This document shows positions 48,897 through 56,671 of a stretch of 64,000 nucleotides of DNA, piece by piece; position 1 is the stretch's first letter; every line of letters starts with the position of its first letter. Position numbers and translations under genes: made by a program. The DNA comes from JBKBKC01 sp046294265 (GTDB lineage Bacteria; Pseudomonadota; Alphaproteobacteria; Rhodobacterales; Rhodobacteraceae). The stretch spans positions 155,188 to 219,187 of the forward strand of contig JBKBKC010000007.1 of assembly GCA_046294265.1 (NCBI GenBank), read 5' to 3'. Under the pieces are notes generated by a model. The model had not been told where the DNA came from, ran no database searches, and was given only the letters and a program-made list of their open reading frames with translations.

Positions 48897-49772
48897 ATGG
48901 CCGACCTTGCCGCGGCAGCCACCGCACCGCGCCTTGCCGATGTGCGCACCGCCTATCTGGCGCAGAATCGCCGCCGGCAGGCCTATTCCGGCATCCTGCT
49001 CGCGGTGTTCGTCGTCCTCATGGTCTCGGGGTTCCGCACCGTCGATGGGCGCAACGCGGGCGGCTTCTGGTCCGGCATCCACCAGGTGTTCGACTTCCCC
49101 GCCACCGTGGTCGGCGAGGTCATCGAAAAGATCGACCGCTTCCCGACCCATGTGGTCACCTTCTTTCCCGCGCTGATCGAGACGATCAACATCGCCGCCG
49201 TCTCCACCCTGCTGGGCGCAATCCTGGGCCTTCTCTTCTCGCTCCTCTCCACGCGGGGCCTCGCACCCTTCCCCCGGCTGATCCCGGTGTTCCGCCGGAC
49301 GATGGACCGTCTGCGCGCCTTCCCCGAGATCGTGATCGCGCTGGTGCTGATCTACATCATGGGCGGCGGCCCGGTGCCCGCGATGATCGCCATCGCGCTG
49401 CATACGGCAGGCGCGCTGGGCAAGCTCTTTTCGGAGGTGTCCGAGAATGTGGACATGAAGCCCGTGGAGGGCCTGCAATCGGTAGGCGCGGGCTGGTGGC
49501 AGCGGATGCTCCTCGGCGTGATCCCGCAGGTGGCGCCCAACTACCTCAGCTACGCCCTGATGCGGTTCGAGATCAACGTGCGCGCATCGGCCATCCTCGG
49601 CTTCGTGGGGGCGGGGGGCATCGGGTATGAACTGCGCAACACCATGACCTTCGGCGTCGGCCGGTTCGACCAGGCGGCGGCGATCTTCGTCCTGCTGTTC
49701 CTCGCCATCGTGGTGTTCGACCAGATCAGCAGCCACTACCGCAACAAGCTGGTGCACGGGGATCACGCATGA
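48897..49772 (+). CDS. phnE: Phosphonate ABC transporter permease 1
   Basis: A 291-aa inner-membrane protein of the PhnE family. It has a short polar N-terminus, a segment at about residues 35-55, and the family ATPase-contact region LFSEVSENVDMKPVEGLQSVGAGWWQRMLLGVIPQVAPNY. The C-terminal signature is VGAGGIGYELRNTMTFG. A GGGGG run precedes ATG 48897. Unlike phnC and phnD its frame is fully open, and its stop overlaps phnE2 (ATGA). Without PhnC it can work only with another ATPase. Confidence 0.93.
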   Translation: MADLAAAATAPRLADVRTAYLAQNRRRQAYSGILLAVFVVLMVSGFRTVDGRNAGGFWSGIHQVFDFPATVVGEVIEKIDRFPTHVVTFFPALIETINIAAVSTLLGAILGLLFSLLSTRGLAPFPRLIPVFRRTMDRLRAFPEIVIALVLIYIMGGGPVPAMIAIALHTAGALGKLFSEVSENVDMKPVEGLQSVGAGWWQRMLLGVIPQVAPNYLSYALMRFEINVRASAILGFVGAGGIGYELRNTMTFGVGRFDQAAAIFVLLFLAIVVFDQISSHYRNKLVHGDHA

Positions 49773-51109
49773 CCGCCACCGCCGAATTCACCGCCGATAC
49801 CGCCCGCGCCGCGGCCCTGCGGCTGATCGCGAAAAAGCGGACCACCGCCCTGATCGTGCCCGTGGTCGTGCTGGCCTATCTCGTCTACATCTTCTTCGCC
49901 TTCGACATTCCGGGCCTCGCCGACCGTGCCCGGTTGGACAACGCGCGCATCCTCGTGGCCGACAGCTACAGCCACAAGGTGCATGTCACCCGCGACATCC
50001 GCTCCGGCACCCTCGACATCGCCATCGAGGGCGAGACGAAGGGGCGCTATCCCGCGGGCACCCGCCCCGACTGGGTGACGGGCGACGCCAGCGACGTGAT
50101 GGTGGACCTCGGCAAGGGCCATGTCGTGCATTTCCTGCCCGAGGGCGGCATCTCCTATGATGCGGGCGACGAGGGCACCATCGCCATCGCGCGCGACGAG
50201 GGCGCGCTGCGCCTGATCCTGCCCGAAGGGCGCGAGATGCCGTCCTGGATCAACGCCAGCGCCAACCGCATCGCCATCACCACCGACCAGGGCCGCGTGA
50301 CCATGACCCGCTCGAAGGACGAGGTGTTTCGCTATTTCTTCGGGTGGGAGTTGTTCTGGTTCACCCTCGACAGCCCCTATTGCGACCGGGGGCTGACCGC
50401 CATCCTCTTCGGTCTGCAGCTTGACCCCGCGCGCAGCAACATCGCGGGCGCATGGTCGGATTTCCTGAACAACAACATGTGGCGGCATGCCGATGTGTTC
50501 TGGGCGATCTGGGAAACCATCCTGATGGCGTTCCTCGGCACCTTCGGGGCGGCCATTGTCGCACTGCCGCTGGCCTTCCTCGCGGCCAGGAACTTTGCGC
50601 CGCGCATGGCGCTGCGCTTCGCCGTGCGCCGGGTGTTCGACTTCGTGCGCGGCGTGGATGGCCTGATCTGGACGATCATCCTGAGCCGCGCCTTCGGCCC
50701 CGGTCCGATGACCGGCGCGCTCGCGATCCTGATCACCGACACCGGCAGCTTCGGCAAGAGTTTTTCCGAGGCGCTGGAGAACGTGGACAAGAAGCAGATC
50801 GAGGGGATCCAGTCCACCGGGGCACGCCCGGTGCAGCGCTACCGCTTCGGGGTGATCCCGCAGGTAACCCCGATCCTGCCGTCGCAGATCCTCTACTGTT
50901 TCGAAAGCAACACCCGCAGCGCCGCGATCATCGGCGCCATCGCCGGCGGTGGCATCGGCCTCTTCATCACCCAGGCGATCCAGACCCAGAAGGACTGGGA
51001 AGAGGTTACCTATTACATCGTGCTCATCGTGATCATGGTGATGGTGATGGACAGCCTGTCCGGCTGGCTGCGGGCGAAACTGATCAAGGGCGATGGCGGC
51101 GGGCACTGA
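49769..51109 (+). CDS. phnE: Phosphonate ABC transporter permease 2, with periplasmic insert
   Basis: A 446-aa second PhnE. After the first membrane segment (about 28-48) it has a hydrophilic insert of some 160 residues (ADSYSHKVHVTRDIRSGTLDI and beyond) that should lie in the periplasm, as is usual for the longer PhnE of Rhodobacterales. The permease core follows, with the contact loop FSEALENVDKKQIEGIQSTGARPVQRYRFGVIPQVTP and AIAGGGIGLFITQAIQT. The frame is intact. It probably forms a heterodimer with permease 1. Confidence 0.92.
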   Translation: MTATAEFTADTARAAALRLIAKKRTTALIVPVVVLAYLVYIFFAFDIPGLADRARLDNARILVADSYSHKVHVTRDIRSGTLDIAIEGETKGRYPAGTRPDWVTGDASDVMVDLGKGHVVHFLPEGGISYDAGDEGTIAIARDEGALRLILPEGREMPSWINASANRIAITTDQGRVTMTRSKDEVFRYFFGWELFWFTLDSPYCDRGLTAILFGLQLDPARSNIAGAWSDFLNNNMWRHADVFWAIWETILMAFLGTFGAAIVALPLAFLAARNFAPRMALRFAVRRVFDFVRGVDGLIWTIILSRAFGPGPMTGALAILITDTGSFGKSFSEALENVDKKQIEGIQSTGARPVQRYRFGVIPQVTPILPSQILYCFESNTRSAAIIGAIAGGGIGLFITQAIQTQKDWEEVTYYIVLIVIMVMVMDSLSGWLRAKLIKGDGGGH

Positions 51110-51131
51110 TCCCGCGCGCCCGCCCTGCCGT

Positions 51132-51178
51132 TCTCTTCTTTGCCCAAATACCCCGGGGTCCGGGGCAGCGCCCCGGGG
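51132..51178 (-). repeat. Dispersed intergenic repeat, copy 6 (inverted)
   Basis: In reverse orientation this reads hairpin CCGGGGC/GCCCCGG (51176-51160), then ACCCCGGGGTATTTGGGC and an AAAGAAGAGAA tail. It begins 22 bases after the phnE2 stop. Here the tail comes first for phnE transcription, so function as a terminator may not depend on orientation. Confidence 0.75.
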
Positions 51179-51294
51179 CCGATGCCGCAGGCCGACGCCG
51201 TTGATCTGCCCAGCCCCGATGCCGCATCTCGCGCAGGTCCTAAGAACAGGTTAATTCAGGCCCGGAAGCCCTTGATGAGCCTGACCCGCCGACA

Positions 51295-51311
51295 TGTCCC
51301 ACCGTGGGACA
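51295..51311. promoter_or_regulatory. Perfect palindrome before the acetyltransferase gene
   Basis: TGTCCCACCGTGGGACA is an inverted repeat with eight-base arms around a single C. It lies 20 bases before the acetyltransferase start, between its likely promoter and Shine-Dalgarno sequence. It could be an operator or an mRNA hairpin; nothing in the sequence decides. Confidence 0.5.
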
Positions 51312-51330
51312 CCATACACCGGAGTGCCGC

Positions 51331-51948
51331 ATGCCCCGCCTCTCGGCCACCGCGCCCCACATCCACCCCGACTGCGAGATCGCAGGCTCCACCTTCGGCG
51401 CCTATTGCGAGGTCGGGCGCGGCAGCCGCATCGTGAACACCGCGTTTCTCGACTACGCCTACTGCGACCGCCTCGCCGACATCGCCAACACCACCGTCGG
51501 CAAATTCGCCAACATCGCGGCGATGACCCGCATCGGTCCGACCGACCACCCGATGGCGCAGGCCTCGCTGCACCATTTCCTCTACCGCTCCAGCTACTAC
51601 TGGCCGCAGGAGGCTGACGACGCCGCCTTCTTCACCCGCCGCGCCGCGCGCCGCACAGTGATCGGCCCCGACACCTGGATCGGCCACGGTGCCATTGTGA
51701 AACCCGACGTGACCATTGGCGCGGGCGCCGTGGTGGCGGCCGGGGCGGTGGTGACGCGGGATGTGGAGGCCTATACCATCGTCGCGGGCACGCCTGCGCG
51801 CCTCCTGCGCCGCCGGTTCCCCGAACCCGTCGCCGCGCGGTTGCAGGCGCTGGCGTGGTGGGACTGGGACCACGAGACCCTGCGCAAGTCCCTGCCGGCG
51901 TTCCGCACTCTCCCGGCCGAGGATTTCCTCGCGCGATACGGCGGTTGA
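51331..51948 (+). CDS. Phosphonate-metabolism hexapeptide acetyltransferase
   Basis: A 205-aa protein of the left-handed beta-helix acyltransferase family. Hexapeptide turns are visible at residues about 10-60 and 110-155 (VIGPDTWIGHGAIVKPDVTIGAGAVVAAGAVVTRDV), and the catalytic-type His lies in WIGHGA. A middle loop has YRSSYYWPQEADD. It corresponds to the xenobiotic-acetyltransferase-like protein common in alphaproteobacterial phn loci, probably N-acetylating aminoalkylphosphonates. The ATG at 51331 follows CCGGAG. Confidence 0.88.
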   Translation: MPRLSATAPHIHPDCEIAGSTFGAYCEVGRGSRIVNTAFLDYAYCDRLADIANTTVGKFANIAAMTRIGPTDHPMAQASLHHFLYRSSYYWPQEADDAAFFTRRAARRTVIGPDTWIGHGAIVKPDVTIGAGAVVAAGAVVTRDVEAYTIVAGTPARLLRRRFPEPVAARLQALAWWDWDHETLRKSLPAFRTLPAEDFLARYGG

Positions 51949-51964
51949 GACGGCTCGCCCCGCC

Positions 51965-53146
51965 TTATTCCGCCGCGATCCGCAGCATCTGCGGCTGGCT
52001 CAGGAACCGCCGCGCCGCCTCGCCCGCCAGATAGGTCAACCGCCCGCCTGCGATGGTGGCCTCCACCGCCCGGCTGGCGGCGTTCACCACCGTCAGGTCG
52101 GCGCGCATCCCCGGCTCGATCCGCCCACGGTCGGCGAGCCGCAGCACCTCGGCCGGGCGGGCCGAGATCATCGTCCAGGCACGGGGCAGGTCCATCACGC
52201 CGCGATCCACCATTGCCCAGGCGGCCATGGCCAGCGCGGGAATGTGATAATCCGACACCAGCGCATCGCAGAGCCCCTCGGCAATCAGGTCCATCGCCGC
52301 CACATTTCCTGACTGGCTGCCCCCCCGCACCACGTTCGGGGCGCCCATCAGCACCGGGGACATCATCGCACGGGCGGCGGCGGCGGCACGGCGGGTGGTG
52401 GGGAACTCTGCGATGCGGGCACCGATCATCGAATAGCGCTCGCGCGTCTCGCCGTCCGGGTCGTCGTGGCTGCCGTAGAGCACGCCCATCTCGTCAAAGG
52501 CATCGGCCAGTCGGCAGAGGTGGCGGGGAACCTCGCGCGCCCGCGCGGCGGCGGCGTCGATGGCCGCGTGCATCTCCTCGACGCTGCGGCCGTTCCGCCG
52601 CGCCCAGTGCGCGAATTCCGCGGGGCGGTCGCGGCGCATGTCCTGCGCGTCTTCCAGGTGGTCGTTGAACACCACATAGCCGATGCGGTGCCGGGCGACG
52701 GCCGCGATCAGCCGCGCGCCCGCCTCCACCAGATGCACCTCGGCGCGCAGCTGCAGCCGCAGGTCGGTCAGCGCCTGCGGGCGGTAGGTCGCCAGCGCAG
52801 CCATCAGTGCCTCGGCCCCGTCCGGGCCGCGCGGCCCGCCTTCCCAGCTCCAGCCCTGGGCGAGAAACGCGGTGGTCACGCCATGCGCGGCGCATTCCCG
52901 GTCGGCCGAGGCAAGGCCGGCAGCCAGCGGAAAGCCCACGCCGGGGCGGGGGTGGATCTGGCGCTCATATCCGTCGCCATGCAGGTCGATGATGCCGGGC
53001 AGGATCAGATAACCCGACAGGTCCACCTCGGGCAGCGGCCCGCGCGTGATCCGCCCGTCCGCAAGGCAGACCGAGCGGCGCTGCATCTCGCCGCCGCGCA
53101 GAACGTCCGCGCGGGTCAAGCGCAGGGGGGGGAGAGGCAGGTTCAT
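51965..53146 (-). CDS. phnM: PhnM-like triphosphate diphosphatase, divergent copy
   Basis: A 393-aa amidohydrolase-superfamily protein of the PhnM type, which removes diphosphate from ribose 1-methylphosphonate 5-triphosphate. Motifs include IDLHGDGYERQIHPRPGV (metal His-x-Asp), YVVFNDHLEDAQDM, YGSHDDPDGETR, FPTTRRAAAAARA, MGAPNVVRGGSQSGNVAA and ALVSDYHIPAL. Compared with the second PhnM at 61426 the first motif has HGDGYER for HTDNLER and the middle differs widely. It is followed on the same strand by nothing but the convergent acetyltransferase and sits downstream of phnF. It may be specialised for a different intermediate. Confidence 0.87.
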   Translation of the reverse strand: MNLPLPPLRLTRADVLRGGEMQRRSVCLADGRITRGPLPEVDLSGYLILPGIIDLHGDGYERQIHPRPGVGFPLAAGLASADRECAAHGVTTAFLAQGWSWEGGPRGPDGAEALMAALATYRPQALTDLRLQLRAEVHLVEAGARLIAAVARHRIGYVVFNDHLEDAQDMRRDRPAEFAHWARRNGRSVEEMHAAIDAAAARAREVPRHLCRLADAFDEMGVLYGSHDDPDGETRERYSMIGARIAEFPTTRRAAAAARAMMSPVLMGAPNVVRGGSQSGNVAAMDLIAEGLCDALVSDYHIPALAMAAWAMVDRGVMDLPRAWTMISARPAEVLRLADRGRIEPGMRADLTVVNAASRAVEATIAGGRLTYLAGEAARRFLSQPQMLRIAAE

Positions 53147-53238
53147 GGGACGACTGCTCGGATCTGGTTTTGGCTGTGGATAAACCTGTTGCGCAACGCT
53201 GGTATGACAGGAACGCCCTGTTTTCTTGCGAATTTGCG

Positions 53239-53970
53239 TTACTCGGGGGCCACGACCAGCGTCACCCGGTCGCCCGCGAACCAGGAGATCCCGTATTCCA
53301 CCGGTTGGCCCCCGGCGCTGACATTCAACGCCACCGTGCGCAACAACGGCGCGCCTTCCGGCAGATGCAACAGCGCGGCCCGCGTGCCGCGCGCGACCTT
53401 GGCCGTCAGCCGGGTCGAGGCGCGGGTGTAATCGGCCAGCCCCTCTGCCGCCAGCGCTTCCGTGACCGACAGCGTCTCGCCGAGCCGGTCGCGAAGGCCA
53501 GGGAACCGCGCGGCAGGAAACACCGACCGGAACAGCCCGATCGGCACCCCGTCGGACAGCGACAGCCCTTCGTAGACATGCACCAACGCGCCGGGCGCAA
53601 GTTGCAGCGCTTCGGCCTCGGCCGCGCTTGCGCGCCGGGTGTCGAGAAGCAGGAGGCGGCGTGAGGGGGTGCGGCCCGTGGCCGTCAGGTTCTGGTGAAA
53701 CCGGACCCGGCGGCCCAGGGGATACTCGGTTGGCCGGGCATGCACGAATACCCCCGCCCCGCGACGCGAATGCACCAGGCCCTGATCGGACAGATGCGCC
53801 ATCGCATGCCGCACCGTGTGGCGGTTGACACCGAAGCGTGCCGACAGCACCGCCTCGGTCGGAAGCTTGTCGCCGGGGCCATAGATGCCCTCGGCAATCT
53901 CGGCCGAAAGGGTTGCGGCGATGGACTGCCAGAGCGGCTGGTTGGGTGGCTGCGCAGGCGAGGCAATCAT
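53239..53970 (-). CDS. phnF: Phosphonate-locus GntR regulator PhnF
   Basis: A 243-aa GntR/HutC-type repressor. Residues 10-80 are the winged helix (LWQSIAATLSAEIAEGIYGPGDKLPTEAVLSARFGVNRHTVRHAM), and residues 95-240 are the UTRA sensor domain, with GVPIGLFRSVFPAARFPGL. It is divergent from phnG, with a shared 103-base promoter that contains a Pho-box-like site. It is expected to repress the phn genes until a phosphonate product is bound. It is followed by the phnM copy on the same strand. Confidence 0.92.
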   Translation of the reverse strand: MIASPAQPPNQPLWQSIAATLSAEIAEGIYGPGDKLPTEAVLSARFGVNRHTVRHAMAHLSDQGLVHSRRGAGVFVHARPTEYPLGRRVRFHQNLTATGRTPSRRLLLLDTRRASAAEAEALQLAPGALVHVYEGLSLSDGVPIGLFRSVFPAARFPGLRDRLGETLSVTEALAAEGLADYTRASTRLTAKVARGTRAALLHLPEGAPLLRTVALNVSAGGQPVEYGISWFAGDRVTLVVAPE

Positions 53971-53981
53971 TCGGTGTGGTC

Positions 53982-53998
53982 CGTCATCAAAGTTTCAC
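53982..53998. promoter_or_regulatory. Pho-box-like site between phnF and phnG
   Basis: CGTCATCAAAGTTTCAC has two hexamers (CGTCAT, TTTCAC) 11 bases apart and is identical over 16 bases to the first part of the Pho box before phnC. It lies 12 bases before the phnF start and 76 bases before phnG, so it may activate the phnG operon from upstream. Confidence 0.65.
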
Positions 53999-54073
53999 AA
54001 CTCTCGGGCTTGTAGATCGTGTTGCCTCGGTCTATCAGGTGTCTAGTTGTATATCAAGCGACGCGATACCGTC

Positions 54074-54532
54074 ATGCCCCCCGAACCGTCCCGGACCCTT
54101 CCGACCGACCGCAGCAGCTGGATGGGCCTTCTGGCCCGAGCATCCGCCGCGCGTCTGGCCGCACTGATGCCCGGGGCGCTGCCCGGCCATGCCCTGCTGC
54201 GGCCGCCCGAAACCGGGGCGGTGATGGTGCGCGGCCGCATCGGGGGCAAGGGCGCGCCCTTCAACCTGGGCGAAATGACGGTGACGCGTTGTTCGCTGCG
54301 CCTTGTAACGGGAGAGGTGGGCCATGCGCATGTTCAGGGCCGCGACCGGGCGCATGCGCTGCGCGCGGCCATCGTCGATGCGCTGATGCAGGGACCGAGC
54401 GCGGAGGCACTGCGCACGCGGGTGCTGGAGCCGCTGGCCGCTGAAGAGGCCGCACGCCGGTCGGCCCGCGCCGCCCGCGCAGCGCGCACGAAGGTCGAGT
54501 TCTTCACGCTGGTCAGGGGAGAGGATGCATGA
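54074..54532 (+). CDS. phnG: C-P lyase core subunit PhnG
   Basis: A 152-aa subunit of the PhnGHIJ complex. Recognisable parts are the helix LARASAARLAALM, the strand GAVMVRGRIGGKGAPFNLGEMTVTRCSLRL, GHAHVQGRDRAHALRAAIVDAL and the C-terminal FFTLVRGEDA. Starting at ATG 54074 gives the normal length. The stop overlaps the phnH start (ATGA). Expression is probably controlled by PhnF and PhoB through the upstream intergenic sites. Confidence 0.93.
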   Translation: MPPEPSRTLPTDRSSWMGLLARASAARLAALMPGALPGHALLRPPETGAVMVRGRIGGKGAPFNLGEMTVTRCSLRLVTGEVGHAHVQGRDRAHALRAAIVDALMQGPSAEALRTRVLEPLAAEEAARRSARAARAARTKVEFFTLVRGEDA

Positions 54533-55119
54533 CTGTCGCCTCAACCGAAGCCGCAACCGATGCCCTGTCCGGCGGTTTTGCCGATGCGCCCGTCGCCGCC
54601 GCCCGGGCCTTTCGCGCGGCGCTGGAGGCGATGTCCCGCCCCGGCCGGATCGAGACGGTGGCGGGGGCCGCACCGCCCGCACCCGCCTCGGTTGCCGCCG
54701 GGGTGCTTCTTCTGACGCTGGCGGATGCCACGACGCCGGTGCATCTGGCCGGCGCGCATGACCATGGCCCCCTGCGCGACTGGGTCACCTTTCACACCGG
54801 TGCGCCGCTGGTAGGCGCCGCGCGGGCGGTATTCGCGCTTGGCACCTGGGAAGGGTTGCAACCGCTGGACCGCTTTGCCATCGGCACCCCGGAATACCCC
54901 GACCGGTCAGTGACGCTGATCGTCGAACTGGCCCGCCTCGCGGACGCGGGCATGCGGCTGACCGGCCCCGGCATCCGCGAGGCGGTGCATCTGTCGCTGC
55001 CCGAGGTCGCAGCCTTTGCCACCAATCGCGCAGGGTTCCCGCTGGGGTTCGACACGTTCCTGACCTGTGGCGACCGGCTGGCGGGTCTGCCACGCTCAAC
55101 CCGGGTGGAGGGCGCCTGA
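54529..55119 (+). CDS. phnH: C-P lyase core subunit PhnH
   Basis: A 196-aa PLP-fold-like scaffold subunit of the C-P lyase core. Family features are the N-terminal ARAFRAALEAMSRPGRIETVAG, TPVHL, WVTFHTGAPLVGAARA, and GPGIRE-x-LPEVAAFATNRAGFPLGFDTFLT. Length and order are normal. It overlaps phnG and is separated from phnI by zero bases: the stop TGA at 55117-55119 is followed at once by ATG. Confidence 0.94.
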   Translation: MTVASTEAATDALSGGFADAPVAAARAFRAALEAMSRPGRIETVAGAAPPAPASVAAGVLLLTLADATTPVHLAGAHDHGPLRDWVTFHTGAPLVGAARAVFALGTWEGLQPLDRFAIGTPEYPDRSVTLIVELARLADAGMRLTGPGIREAVHLSLPEVAAFATNRAGFPLGFDTFLTCGDRLAGLPRSTRVEGA

Positions 55120-56217
55120 ATGTATGTGGCCGTCAAGGGGGGTGAGCGGGCGATCGACGAGGCGCATGCCTTCCTCGCCGAGGAGCGGCGCGGCGATCCG
55201 GGCGTGCCGGAGCTTTCGATCGCGCAGATACGCGAGCAAATGCGGCTGGCGGTGAACAGGGTGATGGCAGAGGGGTCGCTTTATGACCCCGACCTTGCGG
55301 CGCTGGCGATCAAGCAGGCGCGCGGCGACATGATCGAGGCGATCTTCCTGATCCGCGCCTATCGCACGACCCTGCCGCGCATCGGCGCCTCGCGCCCGGT
55401 GGACACTGGCGCCATGGCGTGCATCCGCCGCATCAGCGCAACCTTCAAGGACGCGCCGGGCGGGCAGGTGCTGGGCCCGACCTTCGACTACACCCACCGC
55501 CTGCTGGACTTCGCGCTCATGGCCGGCGGCGAGGATCCCGTGGCCCCGCACGGGGATGCAGGCCACCCCGCCCTGCGCGCCCCCCACATCACCGATTTCC
55601 TGAACCGAGACGGCATGATCGAAACCGATCCGGTCTCAAACGCCACCCCGCCTGATCTGACGCGCGAGCCGATGCAGATGCCCGCGAACCGCGCGCTTCG
55701 CCTGCAAGCGCTGGCGCGGGGGGATGAGGGGTTCCTTCTGGGCCTCGCCTACAGCACGCAGCGCGGCTATGGGCGCACGCACGCCTTTGTGGGCGAGTTG
55801 CGCATCGGCATGGTCGCCGTCGAGATGGACATTCCGGAGTTGGGCTTTGCGGTGGAGATCGGCGAGGTGGAGCTGTCGGAATGCGAGACGGTGAACCAGT
55901 TCACCGGATCACGCACCGAGCCTGCGCAGTTCACCCGCGGCTATGGCCTCGTGTTCGGCCAGTCCGAGCGAAAGGCGATCGCCATGTCCCTCGTGGACCG
56001 CGCGCTGCGGTGGGATGAACTGGGCGAGGATTTCGTGGGGGCCCCCGCGCAGGACGAAGAATTCGTGCTGATGCATTCCGACAACATCCAGGCCACCGGG
56101 TTTCTGGAGCATATCAAGCTGCCCCATTATGTCGATTTCCAGTCAGAGCTGGAACTGGTGCGGCGGCTGCGGCGCGAGGCGATGGCGGCCGGGGAAGCGC
56201 CGGAGGCCGCGGAATGA
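55120..56217 (+). CDS. phnI: C-P lyase core subunit PhnI
   Basis: A 365-aa subunit that, with PhnG, PhnH and PhnL, displaces adenine from ATP to form ribose 1-phosphonate 5-triphosphate. Clear landmarks are YVAVKGGERAIDEAHAFLAEERRG at the start, GGQVLGPTFDYTHRLLDFAL, ALARGDEGFLLGLAYSTQRGYGRTHAFVGELR and FVLMHSDNIQATGFLEHIKLPHYVDFQSELELVRR. The end faces a small minus-strand gene (stop five bases away), which interrupts the usual phnI-phnJ junction. Confidence 0.95.
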   Translation: MYVAVKGGERAIDEAHAFLAEERRGDPGVPELSIAQIREQMRLAVNRVMAEGSLYDPDLAALAIKQARGDMIEAIFLIRAYRTTLPRIGASRPVDTGAMACIRRISATFKDAPGGQVLGPTFDYTHRLLDFALMAGGEDPVAPHGDAGHPALRAPHITDFLNRDGMIETDPVSNATPPDLTREPMQMPANRALRLQALARGDEGFLLGLAYSTQRGYGRTHAFVGELRIGMVAVEMDIPELGFAVEIGEVELSECETVNQFTGSRTEPAQFTRGYGLVFGQSERKAIAMSLVDRALRWDELGEDFVGAPAQDEEFVLMHSDNIQATGFLEHIKLPHYVDFQSELELVRRLRREAMAAGEAPEAAE

Positions 56218-56222
56218 TCCGT

Positions 56223-56453
56223 TCAGTCGCATCCCGTCCGATGATGGTCCGCTGCGGCATGGTCCCCACGCGGGTTGAGATGGCCGTCGCCCATCTGCCA
56301 GACCCCCAGTCTGCCTGTGGTGTCGATCAGAAACCCGTTCGGACCGACCGCCCAGACCGGCGCAAAGCGGTAAAGCAGGCGCAGGCCCAGCCATCGCAGC
56401 ACGGCAAGCGCCGCAAACAGCAACGCGATGTTGAGGATCAAGGCGTCAGGCAT
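56223..56453 (-). CDS. Small membrane-anchored protein on the opposite strand between phnI and phnJ
   Basis: A 76-aa protein with one hydrophobic segment at about residues 3-27 (PDALILNIALLFAALAVLRW), then GLRLLYRFAPVWAVGPNGFLI and a His/Asp-rich tail. The ATG at 56453 follows a Shine-Dalgarno sequence (GGAGACCGG). I do not recognise the family. It ends five bases after the phnI stop and is probably co-transcribed with the 36-codon frame at 56493. Composition and Shine-Dalgarno support a real gene. Confidence 0.6.
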   Translation of the reverse strand: MPDALILNIALLFAALAVLRWLGLRLLYRFAPVWAVGPNGFLIDTTGRLGVWQMGDGHLNPRGDHAAADHHRTGCD

Positions 56454-56492
56454 CCGGTCTCCTGTCGTCACGGCGTCGCTGGGGTGACGGGA

Positions 56493-56603
56493 TCAGTCCC
56501 AGCCATCGCGGCGCATCGGGGTATCCTGCAACACATCGGCCAATGCGCGCATCAGGATCGCCGCCGTTGCCGTGCCGCAGAGCACAAGGGCGAGTTCAAT
56601 CAT
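56493..56603 (-). CDS. Very small predicted membrane protein, 36 aa
   Basis: The frame reads MIELALVLCGTATAAILMRA and then LADVLQDTPMRRDGWD. It has a single hydrophobic helix and an acidic/basic tail. AGGA lies ten bases before the ATG at 56603. It starts 68 bases from, and divergent to, phnJ and is followed after 39 bases by the 76-aa gene. Function unknown. Confidence 0.5.
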   Translation of the reverse strand: MIELALVLCGTATAAILMRALADVLQDTPMRRDGWD

Positions 56604-56671
56604 CTCGGGTCGGGTCCTTCTGAACCTCTGGTTGATCTCCGGCTGGAAGAAAAGCATGGAAATCTGGCAAA

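Noticed and set aside
54048..54058. TTGTATATCAA as a PhnF operator before phnG
   Set aside because: Only three bases on each side pair (TTG/CAA). The place is right for PhnF, but the symmetry is too weak to call a site.
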